Positions 43,742 through 51,497 of a stretch of 64,000 bases of DNA are shown here, in pieces. The notes beneath the pieces were generated by a model. That model had not been told where the DNA came from, made no database searches, and saw nothing but the letters and a program-made list of their open reading frames with translations. Position 1 is the stretch's first letter, and every line of letters begins with the position of its first letter. The DNA lies in the NCBI GenBank assembly GCA_964428335.1, contig CAYRXW010000004.1, positions 1-64,000 on the forward strand. The letters run 5' to 3'. A program made the position numbers and the translations under genes. This DNA is from GW2011-AR15 sp964428335 (GTDB lineage: Archaea > Nanobdellota > Nanobdellia > Woesearchaeales > GW2011-AR15).

Positions 43742-44314
43742 ATGTTTAAAAAAGCCGTCTCTCCATTAATTGCAACAGTGCTTCTAGTAATGATAGTAGT
43801 ATCTATTGGTGCTGCTGTAATGGTAGTCATACAGGGGCTTTCTGATGAGCAGATTAAGAATATAGAGACACAGCAGGACATTTTGTCATGCGGGACAGAT
43901 GTCAAGATAAATCTGTTCAAGGCAGATTCAAAATACAGGGTATGCCTGAATGTTTCAGATTCAAATAGGAAAAATAACGTCACACTTCTGATGGAAAACG
44001 CCGGCCAGAAAGATATAACTGGTTTTAGAGTAGTTGTTTTAGGAGACGATGGTTTCAACACAACAATGTATGATAATGATGAGCTTTTGAAAGGCCAGCT
44101 TAAAGGGTTCAGGTTCCAGTTTGGTGGAGCAGGAGATTCAAGTTCTGAGATTTCAAGGATTGCAATTGAGCCAAGGATTGAAGGGAAGGAGACAGTCACT
44201 TGCCAGCTTCCAACTTTGCAGTTTGATGAAGAGTTCATAGACAGCCTAAAAGACTGCAATTCAGCTGAAGTAACCTGGGATGGGAACATCGCAGCAAGCA
44301 CATCAACAGGATAA
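43742..44314 (+). CDS. Type IV pilin/archaellin-like protein
   Basis: 190 residues. The N-terminus MFKKAVSPLIATVLLVMIVV is a class III signal peptide, cut after the basic pair or the Ala by a prepilin peptidase, with the hydrophobic helix that packs into a filament. The extracellular domain is beta-rich with two or more cysteines and N-x-S/T sites. An AAAGGTGAAG ribosome site precedes the ATG. No secretion ATPase or pilus platform gene lies nearby. Confidence 0.88.
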   Translation: MFKKAVSPLIATVLLVMIVVSIGAAVMVVIQGLSDEQIKNIETQQDILSCGTDVKINLFKADSKYRVCLNVSDSNRKNNVTLLMENAGQKDITGFRVVVLGDDGFNTTMYDNDELLKGQLKGFRFQFGGAGDSSSEISRIAIEPRIEGKETVTCQLPTLQFDEEFIDSLKDCNSAEVTWDGNIAASTSTG

Positions 44315-44315
44315 T

Positions 44316-44366
44316 CTTTTTTTTTCTGAATTATTTTTCTGGTGTTTTTTTATAGGTCTTTTTTTA
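44316..44366 (+). terminator. Multiple T-tract terminator
   Basis: Four T-runs of 5-10 nt lie within about 50 nt of the pilin stop codon. In archaea stacked T-tracts are efficient terminators, fitting a highly transcribed pilin gene. Confidence 0.6.
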
Positions 44367-44422
44367 TAGTAGATGTTAAGAGATAAGAAAATAAGAATTA
44401 TAAAAAATAATAGTTACAAGAT

Positions 44423-45109
44423 TTAAACCTGCCTTATGAGATTCTTTGTCAGGTAATCTTCCCCTTTGGTCTCATGAGAGGAGTGTCCATGCTTGTCATG
44501 TGAATCATGCTTCTTTGCACCATGGTCTTCTGCATGTCCATGTGTATCAGGACTATGTTTTTTTTCAGGTGCTGCTTCATGGCCATGAGAATCATGCGGC
44601 TTTGCATGTGAATCATGCCCATGAGAATCATGCTGGCCAGGTTCATGCTCATCATGCTTTATCTTGGCACTTGGCAATTTATCCTTCCCTGAAAATATTG
44701 CATCTGCAAAAATCTTTATTTTTGACTGCATCGCTTTAAGCAGGTCATTTGATATTTTTTTTGGTGGCCACTCAAAATTTATCCCGTCCTTCTCTTTTCT
44801 TGGGATAACATTCAAAACCAAGTGCGGCAGCTCCTGGCCTGAATCAAGGCCGTTATTTAGCACAATGTTTGTGCCATGAGCTCCTATTGTCTCAAAAATT
44901 GCAGTAGAAACCTTATTCGCAATTATAAGAAGATGTTCAGTTATCTTATCATCAAGCTCCTCAAGTATCGGCACATGCTCTTTTGGTATCACAAGACAAT
45001 GACCAGGATAAGAAGGGTTCTCATGAAGTATTGCAAAGCACAGGTCATCCTCATAGATGAAATTAAAGATCTCCTTGTTCTTCAGGATGTCGCAGATGTC
45101 GCAGCTCAT
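44423..45109 (-). CDS. HIT-fold protein lacking the nucleophilic histidine, with His-rich tail
   Basis: 228 residues. The HIT fold is clear: a CxxC start CDIC, NPSYPGHCLVIPKEHV, and the HIT block at 96-100. The block reads HLVLN where catalytic enzymes have H-x-H-x-H, so the middle (nucleophilic) and last histidines are gone. Residues about 155-215 are a low-complexity tail of HDSHGHD-type repeats that should bind metal. Nucleotide binding may remain without hydrolysis. It overlaps the second HIT gene by 4 nt. Confidence 0.85.
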   Translation of the reverse strand: MSCDICDILKNKEIFNFIYEDDLCFAILHENPSYPGHCLVIPKEHVPILEELDDKITEHLLIIANKVSTAIFETIGAHGTNIVLNNGLDSGQELPHLVLNVIPRKEKDGINFEWPPKKISNDLLKAMQSKIKIFADAIFSGKDKLPSAKIKHDEHEPGQHDSHGHDSHAKPHDSHGHEAAPEKKHSPDTHGHAEDHGAKKHDSHDKHGHSSHETKGEDYLTKNLIRQV

Positions 45110-45858
45110 AGGAACATATTGGCGATATCATCAATGTTCAGGTTAGATGTATCTTTCTTCTGCCTTGCCTCCTTTTTTTCATCTTCTTTATCATGCCTTA
45201 TTTCATCAGGGTTATCATCTTCATTTTCTTCGCTTCTTTCCTGAACCATCTCATGCTTCCTTTGTTGACTGTCTTCATGCTTCCCTGCATGAGCAGCTTC
45301 ATTTACTGTTTCATGATGCCTGGTTTCCAGAGATTCATGATTTCCTGGGCTTCCAGTATGCTTCTCCTCTCCAATAGCCTTCTTCACTGCCCTTCCATTG
45401 AGATAAGTATGAAGCTTCTCTTTCATCTCCTTTATCTTCTCTTCTTCAATGCCATGCTTTGGAACAGTGAAAAGCAGGTCTCCTGGCTTTCTTGGGACAA
45501 CATGTATCATGAAATGGGGAGCTTTCTGTCCTGCTATCGCTCCGTTTGCAATAAAAATAGTAGTGCCCTTCACCCCAAGCGCCTTAAGAAATGCCCTTGA
45601 TGTGTTTTTTGCAATCCTAAACATATACCCTATCATCTCGTCAGGGATCTGCGGAAGTATCTGGTAATGCGTCTTTGGAAGGATTAAGCAGTGACCTTCA
45701 TTGGCCGGGTTTATATCAAGAATCACAGTAACTTTATCGTCAGAATATATCTCATATGAAGGTATCTCCTTTGCAATTATCCTGCAGAAGATGCAGTTTT
45801 TCTTCTGGAGCTCCAGGATTTCCTCTGGAGTCATATTTTTGAGTTCATCTGCATCCAT
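45106..45858 (-). CDS. HIT-fold protein, second copy, lacking the middle histidine
   Basis: 250 residues. CIFCRIIAKEIPS and PANEGHCLILPKTH are typical of HIT proteins, but the triad at 115-119 reads HFMIH, so Met replaces the nucleophilic histidine. The tail (about 165-240) is rich in His, Glu and Lys and probably forms a coiled coil or binds metal. It starts 28 nt from a TTATTTAAAATA box and is followed, overlapping by 4 nt, by the other HIT gene. The two may form a heterodimer. Confidence 0.85.
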   Translation of the reverse strand: MDADELKNMTPEEILELQKKNCIFCRIIAKEIPSYEIYSDDKVTVILDINPANEGHCLILPKTHYQILPQIPDEMIGYMFRIAKNTSRAFLKALGVKGTTIFIANGAIAGQKAPHFMIHVVPRKPGDLLFTVPKHGIEEEKIKEMKEKLHTYLNGRAVKKAIGEEKHTGSPGNHESLETRHHETVNEAAHAGKHEDSQQRKHEMVQERSEENEDDNPDEIRHDKEDEKKEARQKKDTSNLNIDDIANMFL

Positions 45859-45990
45859 ACTGATTACATACAGAAGGATATTTTAAATAATTTGCTAATT
45901 GAAAAGAAACTTTTAAAAGCAGTCCTAAATTCTGCTCTCGTAGAGCGAATATTTACGTGAACTTGGTCTCACGTAATAAAAAAGAGTTAT

Positions 45991-46118
45991 GCCGCGGTCG
46001 CTTAGCCCGGCTATAGCGATGGATTGCTAAGGACTTAAGTGTCTTTATGATTTCCACATATAGCCTACAAAAATCCATTGTCCGCAAGGATACGTGAGTT
46101 CAAATCTCACCCGCGGCG
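45991..46118 (+). tRNA. tRNA-Ser(GCU) with intron
   Basis: The 7-bp acceptor stem GCCGCGG pairs with CCGCGGC (46111-46117), with discriminator G and no encoded CCA. The D stem is GCT/AGC; the anticodon stem ATGGA/TCCAT holds a loop with TT-GCT-A. The long variable arm (GTCC-GCAA-GGAT) is class II, and the T arm is GTGAG-TTCAAAT-CTCAC. The loop is interrupted after position 37 by an intron of about 43 nt (46030-46072), the usual archaeal site. Upstream, 45930-45983 holds two hairpins (GCTCT-CGT-AGAGC and ACGTGA...TCACGT). Confidence 0.92.
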
Positions 46119-46229
46119 CTCTATTTTTCTTATGATTTATAAAAATAAGTAGTATCGAACCTGTGAGGCACTACGCTCTCTTTTTCACGAGTGTTTTTGT
46201 AAAAAGCCTCAGCCGCGACGCTCTATTTT
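46106..46229. repeat. Near-duplicate of the tRNA-Ser 3' end
   Basis: The 22 nt at 46106-46127, covering the tRNA 3' end plus flank, match 46208-46229 at 20 positions. The copies lie 102 nt apart in the same orientation. Such an extra copy of a tRNA end can be a relic of integration at the tRNA gene or of a decayed second tRNA. Confidence 0.6.
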
Positions 46230-46230
46230 A
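46162..46230 (+). ncRNA. Possible small structured RNA downstream of tRNA-Ser
   Basis: An ATTTATAAAAAT box at about 46136-46147 predicts a start near 46165-46168. There TGAGGC (46164-46169) can pair with GCCTCA (46206-46211) around inner ACT...AGT pairings. The unit ends with CTCTATTTTATT. It lies between the tRNA gene and a protein gene on the other strand, and contains no open frame. Evidence is only promoter-like and folding-like; it could equally be a decayed tRNA. Confidence 0.3.
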
Positions 46231-46251
46231 TTATCTAAAACTATTTTAAAA

Positions 46252-48471
46252 CTAATTATATTGCTTCCTTAATGTCTTAAATGGCATCATGCTTGTCTGT
46301 GCCAAAAGCATGTACTTATTTGGTATCTCTGTGTTTGCCAAAGTCAGCCCTTTTATCGGGTGGTCAGACATAAAATATGCTAGAGCTGTCTCTTTAACTG
46401 TCCCTTCCCCGACTAGTTCCCCAATTGGCCCGCTTTCCATGTCTATTGCTGAAAGGTTCAGATCCATCAGTTCCAATATAGCTTCTTCAACCAAAAGGTT
46501 TCCCCTCTGCTGCCAGACAACTGAAGACACAGTTTTTATCCCGCCTCCCCTATGCACATTATTTTTTGCATCATATGCAAAAATAGAATGATGATAATCT
46601 AAAAGCCTGTTTTTCAACGGAGCAGCCATCCTTGTAAAATTTCGCTCATGCTGGTAGACGCTGCTTTCATGCATCACTCCAGAGCTTGGCCCTTTCAGGG
46701 GATATTCTTCGCTAAGAAGGTCCCTTAAGGATTCCCTTTCCACAAGTATCTTTGAAATATCTGTCAGGTAGGCCATATCTGCAAGAAATACATCCCCTAC
46801 CTGCATCTTATCAGAGATGCCTGCAACCCTTGTTGTTGCCCATAGCGAATCTACTCTTCCTGTCTTGGCCTTGATTCCCCTAACAAGCTCAAGGATCTGA
46901 TCTCCAAGCGCATAATCAAAATCAATTATGACAGTATTTCTATCATTGATATCGCTGTTTAAAACTTCATTAAATTTCAGATTAGTTTTTCTTAGGTCTA
47001 TTACCCTTGCTGATTGTCCCTGTCTTATTGACTGGTTGACTCTTTTGATCTTGCTTTTTGACTCATATTTTATTATAAGCTCTTCAAACTCGTTCATTTT
47101 TTCCTGATTATTTGAATAGTATTCCCTTATCTTTTCAAATAATTCATACCTTTGATAAATGGAAAGATGCCCAATATCTTCCTCTTTCCCTATTGTGCTC
47201 TTATAATGGGAAAGGAATTCATTGCTGTATAGCAAACCTGAGAGCATGACTGATTTTGTGTAAACTGAATCGCTGAATGAGACAATAACTTTAGTATCTT
47301 CTTTCAGCCTTAGGCCTGACAGGACCTCGCTTAAGAATTTTGAGCTTGTCTTGTTTCCAGTTGCCATGTTCTTAAATTTCCATTGCATTCCTTTTTCTTT
47401 CTCTGGCGTTTTGCTCTTTCCTGCAAAATAAGAGATTATCTTTCCAAAGCTTTCATAGATATTATCTCCAAAAACTTTCTTTTCAACAAGTTTTGTGAAA
47501 GCATTCTCTCCAATAGCATCCTCTATTGTTTTTTTTACGTATGCCTCGTTGTTCCCTTTCCCTGCTTCAAAAAGTTCAGTTACGCCAAGCTTATCCTCAA
47601 GCTTTCTTGCAATGTATTCAAAAACTTTGTACATCACAAACATGTTCCCTGTGAAATCACGCATATCTGATTTTTTCCCCCTGTTAGTCATATAAAGAAT
47701 TCCATTTTCTTTATCAAATACAAAAGGCCTTTTTCTGCTGCCTGGTATTCTGGTTTCATTTCCAGAGATGTCTGAATACTTTGTCAGGTCATCAACAACA
47801 CAAAATTCCATATGGGGATTATCAAGAATTTCCGATACTGTTATAGGCATTCTAGGAACTGAATAAAATATTCCAGTTATATCGAATTCACCTTTTTTAA
47901 GAAGGATAGGTGTAGGGAATAAATTCATTGATTTCTCCTTGAATTTATCTGTCAGGTCAAAATTGCCAAACCTAAATGGATCATCGAAAAAATTCAGCGG
48001 AGTCATCCAGAATTGAAGATGTGAATGAAGATCATAGCTCATCCTAAGCCTTCCAAGAAACACCTCATTCAAGGCTGAAGTTATCTTTTTTATTTCATCG
48101 CTTCCAAATTCTGAATCCATGAGTTCAGCAAAAAGCTGCCCTGATGAAGAAGCTAATAATAGCCTAGGTATAGTTTCTGTGTAATCTTCCCTTTCAAGTA
48201 ACTTTAAGACAAGGTTATAGTAAAAATCCCGATTTTTCGTGACAGCAATGTATTCTTCGATTCCATCCCTGTAAGTGTCACCCATGTGAGCCTTTAGTTT
48301 CAGCAGTTTTCTTACCTTTTCTCTAGCCTCATAACCTTCTTTCCAGAGCTCATTTAGTCTTAAGTCTTCTTCTTCACTTGTCCTTAAGGAAGAGTCGCTC
48401 TGCATGGCATAGCCTTTATAGAGTGCCTTAACCAGATTATCTATCAGTTTTTGCTCCTTTGTTTTAGGCAT
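46252..48471 (-). CDS. Large protein with C-terminal nucleoside-phosphorylase-like domain
   Basis: 739 residues. The last 220 resemble the purine nucleoside phosphorylase/nucleosidase superfamily: a VIIDFDYALGDQILEL strand start, VGDVFLAD, and near 677 AIDMESGPIGE, equivalent to the D-M-E ribose-binding motif, then an ALAYFMSDHP strand. The N-terminal 500 residues are not recognised. It may be an enzyme on nucleotide-derived ligands or a sensor. The promoter has TATATATAAATA 28 nt before the ATG and an imperfect palindrome directly upstream. Confidence 0.6.
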   Translation of the reverse strand: MPKTKEQKLIDNLVKALYKGYAMQSDSSLRTSEEEDLRLNELWKEGYEAREKVRKLLKLKAHMGDTYRDGIEEYIAVTKNRDFYYNLVLKLLEREDYTETIPRLLLASSSGQLFAELMDSEFGSDEIKKITSALNEVFLGRLRMSYDLHSHLQFWMTPLNFFDDPFRFGNFDLTDKFKEKSMNLFPTPILLKKGEFDITGIFYSVPRMPITVSEILDNPHMEFCVVDDLTKYSDISGNETRIPGSRKRPFVFDKENGILYMTNRGKKSDMRDFTGNMFVMYKVFEYIARKLEDKLGVTELFEAGKGNNEAYVKKTIEDAIGENAFTKLVEKKVFGDNIYESFGKIISYFAGKSKTPEKEKGMQWKFKNMATGNKTSSKFLSEVLSGLRLKEDTKVIVSFSDSVYTKSVMLSGLLYSNEFLSHYKSTIGKEEDIGHLSIYQRYELFEKIREYYSNNQEKMNEFEELIIKYESKSKIKRVNQSIRQGQSARVIDLRKTNLKFNEVLNSDINDRNTVIIDFDYALGDQILELVRGIKAKTGRVDSLWATTRVAGISDKMQVGDVFLADMAYLTDISKILVERESLRDLLSEEYPLKGPSSGVMHESSVYQHERNFTRMAAPLKNRLLDYHHSIFAYDAKNNVHRGGGIKTVSSVVWQQRGNLLVEEAILELMDLNLSAIDMESGPIGELVGEGTVKETALAYFMSDHPIKGLTLANTEIPNKYMLLAQTSMMPFKTLRKQYN

Positions 48472-48508
48472 TTTCAGAGCATTTATTCAGAAACTATATA
48501 TAAATATT

Positions 48509-48524
48509 ACTACTGTTTAGTTAA
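48509..48524 (-). promoter_or_regulatory. Imperfect ACTACT palindrome upstream of TATA box
   Basis: On the plus strand ACTACT-GTTT-AGTTAA, one perfect and one degenerate half-site, immediately upstream of the TATATATAAATA box of the 739-residue protein gene and 38 nt from its ATG. The arrangement is that of sites at 2414, 39904 and 56014. Confidence 0.4.
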
Positions 48525-48543
48525 TAATTAAAACTCTCATCCC

Positions 48544-49080
48544 TTAACCTATTTTCAGGTTATACTTAGCAGCAGCATCTGCCATCCACTCATAGACCTT
48601 CATGTCATTCCCTGAAACATGCAAGAACCACTCCTGGAACAGTTTAGGTATTGCAAGAAGCAGGATAATTAACCATAGGTTCTTTTTTGTTGTCCTGAAG
48701 TTTGGAAAATATTTTCTCTGGATTATGCAGAAAAGGAAGAAATTCTCAAATATGTTTGGGAATATGAGGAAGACAAACTTCTCTCCAAGGATGAAAAACG
48801 CCAAAAAACCAAGTAACCTCCATATGAAAAGAAAAAATGCTGCATTCTTCTGGATTTTCTCAAACCTAAGAGAGATTATAAGCGCAATAAACAAGGTGAA
48901 AAAATCAAGGGACTTGTCTATCACATTATAATGGATGCTGAAAGAAGAATCAAATATGATGAATAGCCATAGGTCCATTGAATCAAAAAATAAGGTTAGA
49001 AAATATCCTAAAACAGGGAAAAAAAACATAAGTATTGCAGCAAGAATTCTTGTAAAGAAAACCAATACTAAAGCTATCAT
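48544..49080 (-). CDS. Multi-spanning membrane protein, unknown
   Basis: 178 residues, very rich in Phe, Leu and Ile, with about five hydrophobic segments and a short polar C-terminus (EWMADAAAKYNLKIG). No family recognised. It starts about 27 nt from a TTATAATCTTAAAA element. A charged GEK and a FPNFRTTKKN loop lie between spans; no catalytic motif is visible. Confidence 0.7.
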   Translation of the reverse strand: MIALVLVFFTRILAAILMFFFPVLGYFLTLFFDSMDLWLFIIFDSSFSIHYNVIDKSLDFFTLFIALIISLRFEKIQKNAAFFLFIWRLLGFLAFFILGEKFVFLIFPNIFENFFLFCIIQRKYFPNFRTTKKNLWLIILLLAIPKLFQEWFLHVSGNDMKVYEWMADAAAKYNLKIG

Positions 49081-49143
49081 AGGTTAATTATGGTTTTTTA
49101 AGATTATAATTGTTTGCTTTATTGCAAAGACTGCATAAGTTCT

Positions 49144-49650
49144 TTATTTTATCTCAATGCATTTGTCCGCAAACATCTTCAGGTCATCATGCAGCCTGTT
49201 GTCTCTTGAATTCTCGATGAAAACCAGGTTCTTGCCATTGACCTTGGCCTCATAGATGAGCATCTGTATGAATTTCAGGTTTTCGCTTAGGTTATTAAAG
49301 GGCAGTATGTCAGTTATGCAGTCAAATACCATATAGCTGCAGTGCCTCTCATTGATGAATGATGAGAATGCTACCCTTATCTCCGCAAGCGCTCCAGGAG
49401 AAGACGCGAAGACCACATCGCTGATTACTGGAGGGACTTTTTTTTGCGCTGTGAATGTATCAACAAAAATGATGTTCTTGGTGTTTGCCTTGGCTTTTAT
49501 AAGCTGTGCTAAAACATCCTCAGCTGCCCTTGAAGTCACAATATACCCGATTTTAAATTTCCGGCTAAGCTCCCTGATAAATTCAAGATTGCTTTCTTTG
49601 TTCACCAAAAGCACAACCTGGTTGCTTTTTATCTCATCTAGATAGTTCAC
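49144..49650 (-). CDS. RecA/KaiC-like fold protein without Walker A (DUF835-like)
   Basis: 168 residues. The strand order, VVFASSPGALAEIRVAFSSF and the MVFDCITDILPFN segment resemble archaeal KaiC/DUF835-type domains, but there is no GxxGxGKT loop, so ATP hydrolysis is unlikely. The start is GTG (49650), 27 nt from a TTATTTAAAC box, so the message is probably leaderless with a GTG. The role is unknown; relatives in archaea often act in signalling. Confidence 0.55.
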   Translation of the reverse strand: MNYLDEIKSNQVVLLVNKESNLEFIRELSRKFKIGYIVTSRAAEDVLAQLIKAKANTKNIIFVDTFTAQKKVPPVISDVVFASSPGALAEIRVAFSSFINERHCSYMVFDCITDILPFNNLSENLKFIQMLIYEAKVNGKNLVFIENSRDNRLHDDLKMFADKCIEIK

Positions 49651-49693
49651 GATTGAACCATGAGACTAGGCAGTTTAAATAATTTTTCCAATA

Positions 49694-51016
49694 CTAAAGA
49701 TTAAGCACCTGCTCCTTGCAGGAATTTATGACAGAAGGGATCTTGTTTATCCGATTAAGCCTTCCTTTCATCTTGAATTTGAGCTCCTTTGCCTCTGCCT
49801 GCGTCATCCCCTCTTCAGGCTCATAGATTACTTTTTCCCCATAGATAGTTCTTGCCATTAGTTCAACATGCTTGACACCAAATTCTCCTGGAGCATCATA
49901 TATCCTGCTTCCTTTCTGCAGTCCAAAGACACTCAGTGATAAAAGGTCGATGTTTTTCTTGTTCTCTTCCAAAAATTCAACAGTTTCAATGAACTCCTTT
50001 TCAGTCTCCCCAGGAAGGCCAAACATCACATAGACAAGGTTTATCATCCCTGCATCTTTTGAAGCCTTGAGCACATCTGAAATATCTTTCTTTACAGTCC
50101 CTTTCTCCATCTTATCAAGTATCCTCTGGCAGCCTGATTCAACCCCAAAAGAGATGCTTCTAAGTCCGGATTCATAAAGCATCGGAAACAGTGGGATAAG
50201 TTCCCTGACAGGCCTAAGTTGGCACCACCATTTTATATCTAAAGGCTTTAGCATGCCTCCCAGCTCTTTTATCCTGACTATTGGAAAATCATCATCAATG
50301 AAACAGATCTTTTTCATCTTATTTTTGATTATGGATTCCCTGATGAAATCCAGGTCAATCATCCTATAAGGCATATTTCCATGGTGCGTGCAGAAAGTGC
50401 ATCTCTTATATGGACAGGAGACTGCAGTACGAAGAGGATATACTATATCTTTGGTGAAATACTCTTTTTTTTCAAATCCTGAAAAATCAAGGACTGCTTT
50501 TTTCTCTTTATTATGCCTTCTTGCTCCGATAGAATCTAGGTACTCGCCAAGCTTGGTATAATTCTCAAGCCTTATCACATTATCAAGTTTTGAATAGTCA
50601 GCAGGCCCGCCCACAATCACCTTGACTCCTTTTTTTATAAGGTCATCTATGAGGAATTTTGCAAAGTAAAGCTGGCTGTTATATGTGAAGCTTATGCAGA
50701 CAATATCCGGCTTTTCCTTGATTACCTTTTTAAGCAGAAGCTCATAATTTTCAGGAACCCTGTTTTCCCTGGAAGCTTTTGAAAGCCCTGGGTAATATCC
50801 TCTTGAATTCCCTTCAAATTTATCAAGCGCCCTAAAAAAATTATCCTTCTTTTGCTTATAATAATTAGGAAATACCTTAAAGTGGAAATATGAGTTCAGG
50901 TCAATCGCTTTTATCTCTTCATCAAACTGGGAAACTAATACGCTGTGCATCATTGCAAGTGAGTAAGGCATGACTGTAGGTATATGTACAGGCAAATTTA
51001 GTAGCAGTATTTTCAT
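49694..51016 (-). CDS. B12-binding-type radical SAM protein
   Basis: 440 residues. The N-terminal 150 form a cobalamin-binding-like Rossmann domain (MKILLLNLPVHIPTVMPYSL...) without the D-x-H-x-x-G base-off motif. The radical SAM core follows with cysteines at 201, 206 and 209 (CPYKRCTFC), a CX4CX2C spacing rather than the usual CX3CX2C. Later GVESGCQRILDKMEKG and FGLPGETEKEF are the family's S-adenosylmethionine-side motifs. The substrate is unknown. A TTTTAATATAG box lies 27 nt before the ATG. Confidence 0.85.
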   Translation of the reverse strand: MKILLLNLPVHIPTVMPYSLAMMHSVLVSQFDEEIKAIDLNSYFHFKVFPNYYKQKKDNFFRALDKFEGNSRGYYPGLSKASRENRVPENYELLLKKVIKEKPDIVCISFTYNSQLYFAKFLIDDLIKKGVKVIVGGPADYSKLDNVIRLENYTKLGEYLDSIGARRHNKEKKAVLDFSGFEKKEYFTKDIVYPLRTAVSCPYKRCTFCTHHGNMPYRMIDLDFIRESIIKNKMKKICFIDDDFPIVRIKELGGMLKPLDIKWWCQLRPVRELIPLFPMLYESGLRSISFGVESGCQRILDKMEKGTVKKDISDVLKASKDAGMINLVYVMFGLPGETEKEFIETVEFLEENKKNIDLLSLSVFGLQKGSRIYDAPGEFGVKHVELMARTIYGEKVIYEPEEGMTQAEAKELKFKMKGRLNRINKIPSVINSCKEQVLNL

Positions 51017-51063
51017 AAGAAAAAGAAAGAAAAAGGAACTATATTAAAACTATTCCTTATAAT

Positions 51064-51387
51064 TTAATTATGGCTGTGTTCAACAATCTTCTTTAGTGCT
51101 GATTCAAGCTCTTTTTCAGTGAAAAGCTTCTTTTCAAGCAAAAGTCCAACCAGGGCATTTATGACAAAATGGTTGTTATATGCAATGTCTTCAACTGAAT
51201 ATCCTTTGCCATGCTCGTGTCCATGCTCATGACCGCAACCGCATCCTTCATGCTCACCAATCTCATGCAGGTGCTCGTGCCCGTCTCCGCAGCCGCATCC
51301 TTCTCCAGTATTTTTGCAGCAGTCATCTCCCTTATCCTGGCAGCATTCATCTTTCTTTACTTTAACATCATCTTTCTTTGCTTTCAT
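51064..51387 (-). CDS. Cys/His-rich metal-binding protein
   Basis: 107 residues. Residues about 13-65 hold 10 cysteines in CC and CGCG pairs and His runs (GHEHLHE, GCGCGHEHGHEHG), which should bind copper, nickel or zinc. The C-terminal 45 residues (NHFVINALVGLLLEKKLFTE and after) form a small helical domain. An AGGTGA ribosome site precedes the ATG. A metal store or chaperone role is inferred. Divergent from the giant Cys-rich surface protein gene. Confidence 0.75.
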   Translation of the reverse strand: MKAKKDDVKVKKDECCQDKGDDCCKNTGEGCGCGDGHEHLHEIGEHEGCGCGHEHGHEHGKGYSVEDIAYNNHFVINALVGLLLEKKLFTEKELESALKKIVEHSHN

Positions 51388-51497
51388 AGTTATTCACCTG
51401 TTAGTTTTGTGATTTGGCATGGTTAATAAAACTATGCTTAAAAAAAGCATAAATAAGTATATAAATCCAAAAGAGATTAATTAACAAGGGTGAAATA
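51388..51497 (+). promoter_or_regulatory. Divergent promoter with inverted repeat
   Basis: TATGCTT-AAAAA-AAGCATA (51433-51451) is a perfect 7-bp inverted repeat immediately upstream of the AGTATATAAAT box (51456-51466) of the giant surface protein gene, whose AGGGTGA ribosome site lies just before the ATG. It also lies upstream of the metal-binding protein gene, so one regulator may govern both. Confidence 0.5.

Noticed and set aside
44446..44739. Plus-strand His-rich frame opposite the HIT gene
   Set aside because: The His-rich tail codons (CAT/ATG) read on the other strand give another His/Met-rich frame by composition alone.
51180..51426. Plus-strand frames opposite the Cys/His-rich metal protein
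   Set aside because: Reverse readings of the repeated GCATGC/CATGAG codons. The minus-strand frame has a ribosome site and balanced composition.
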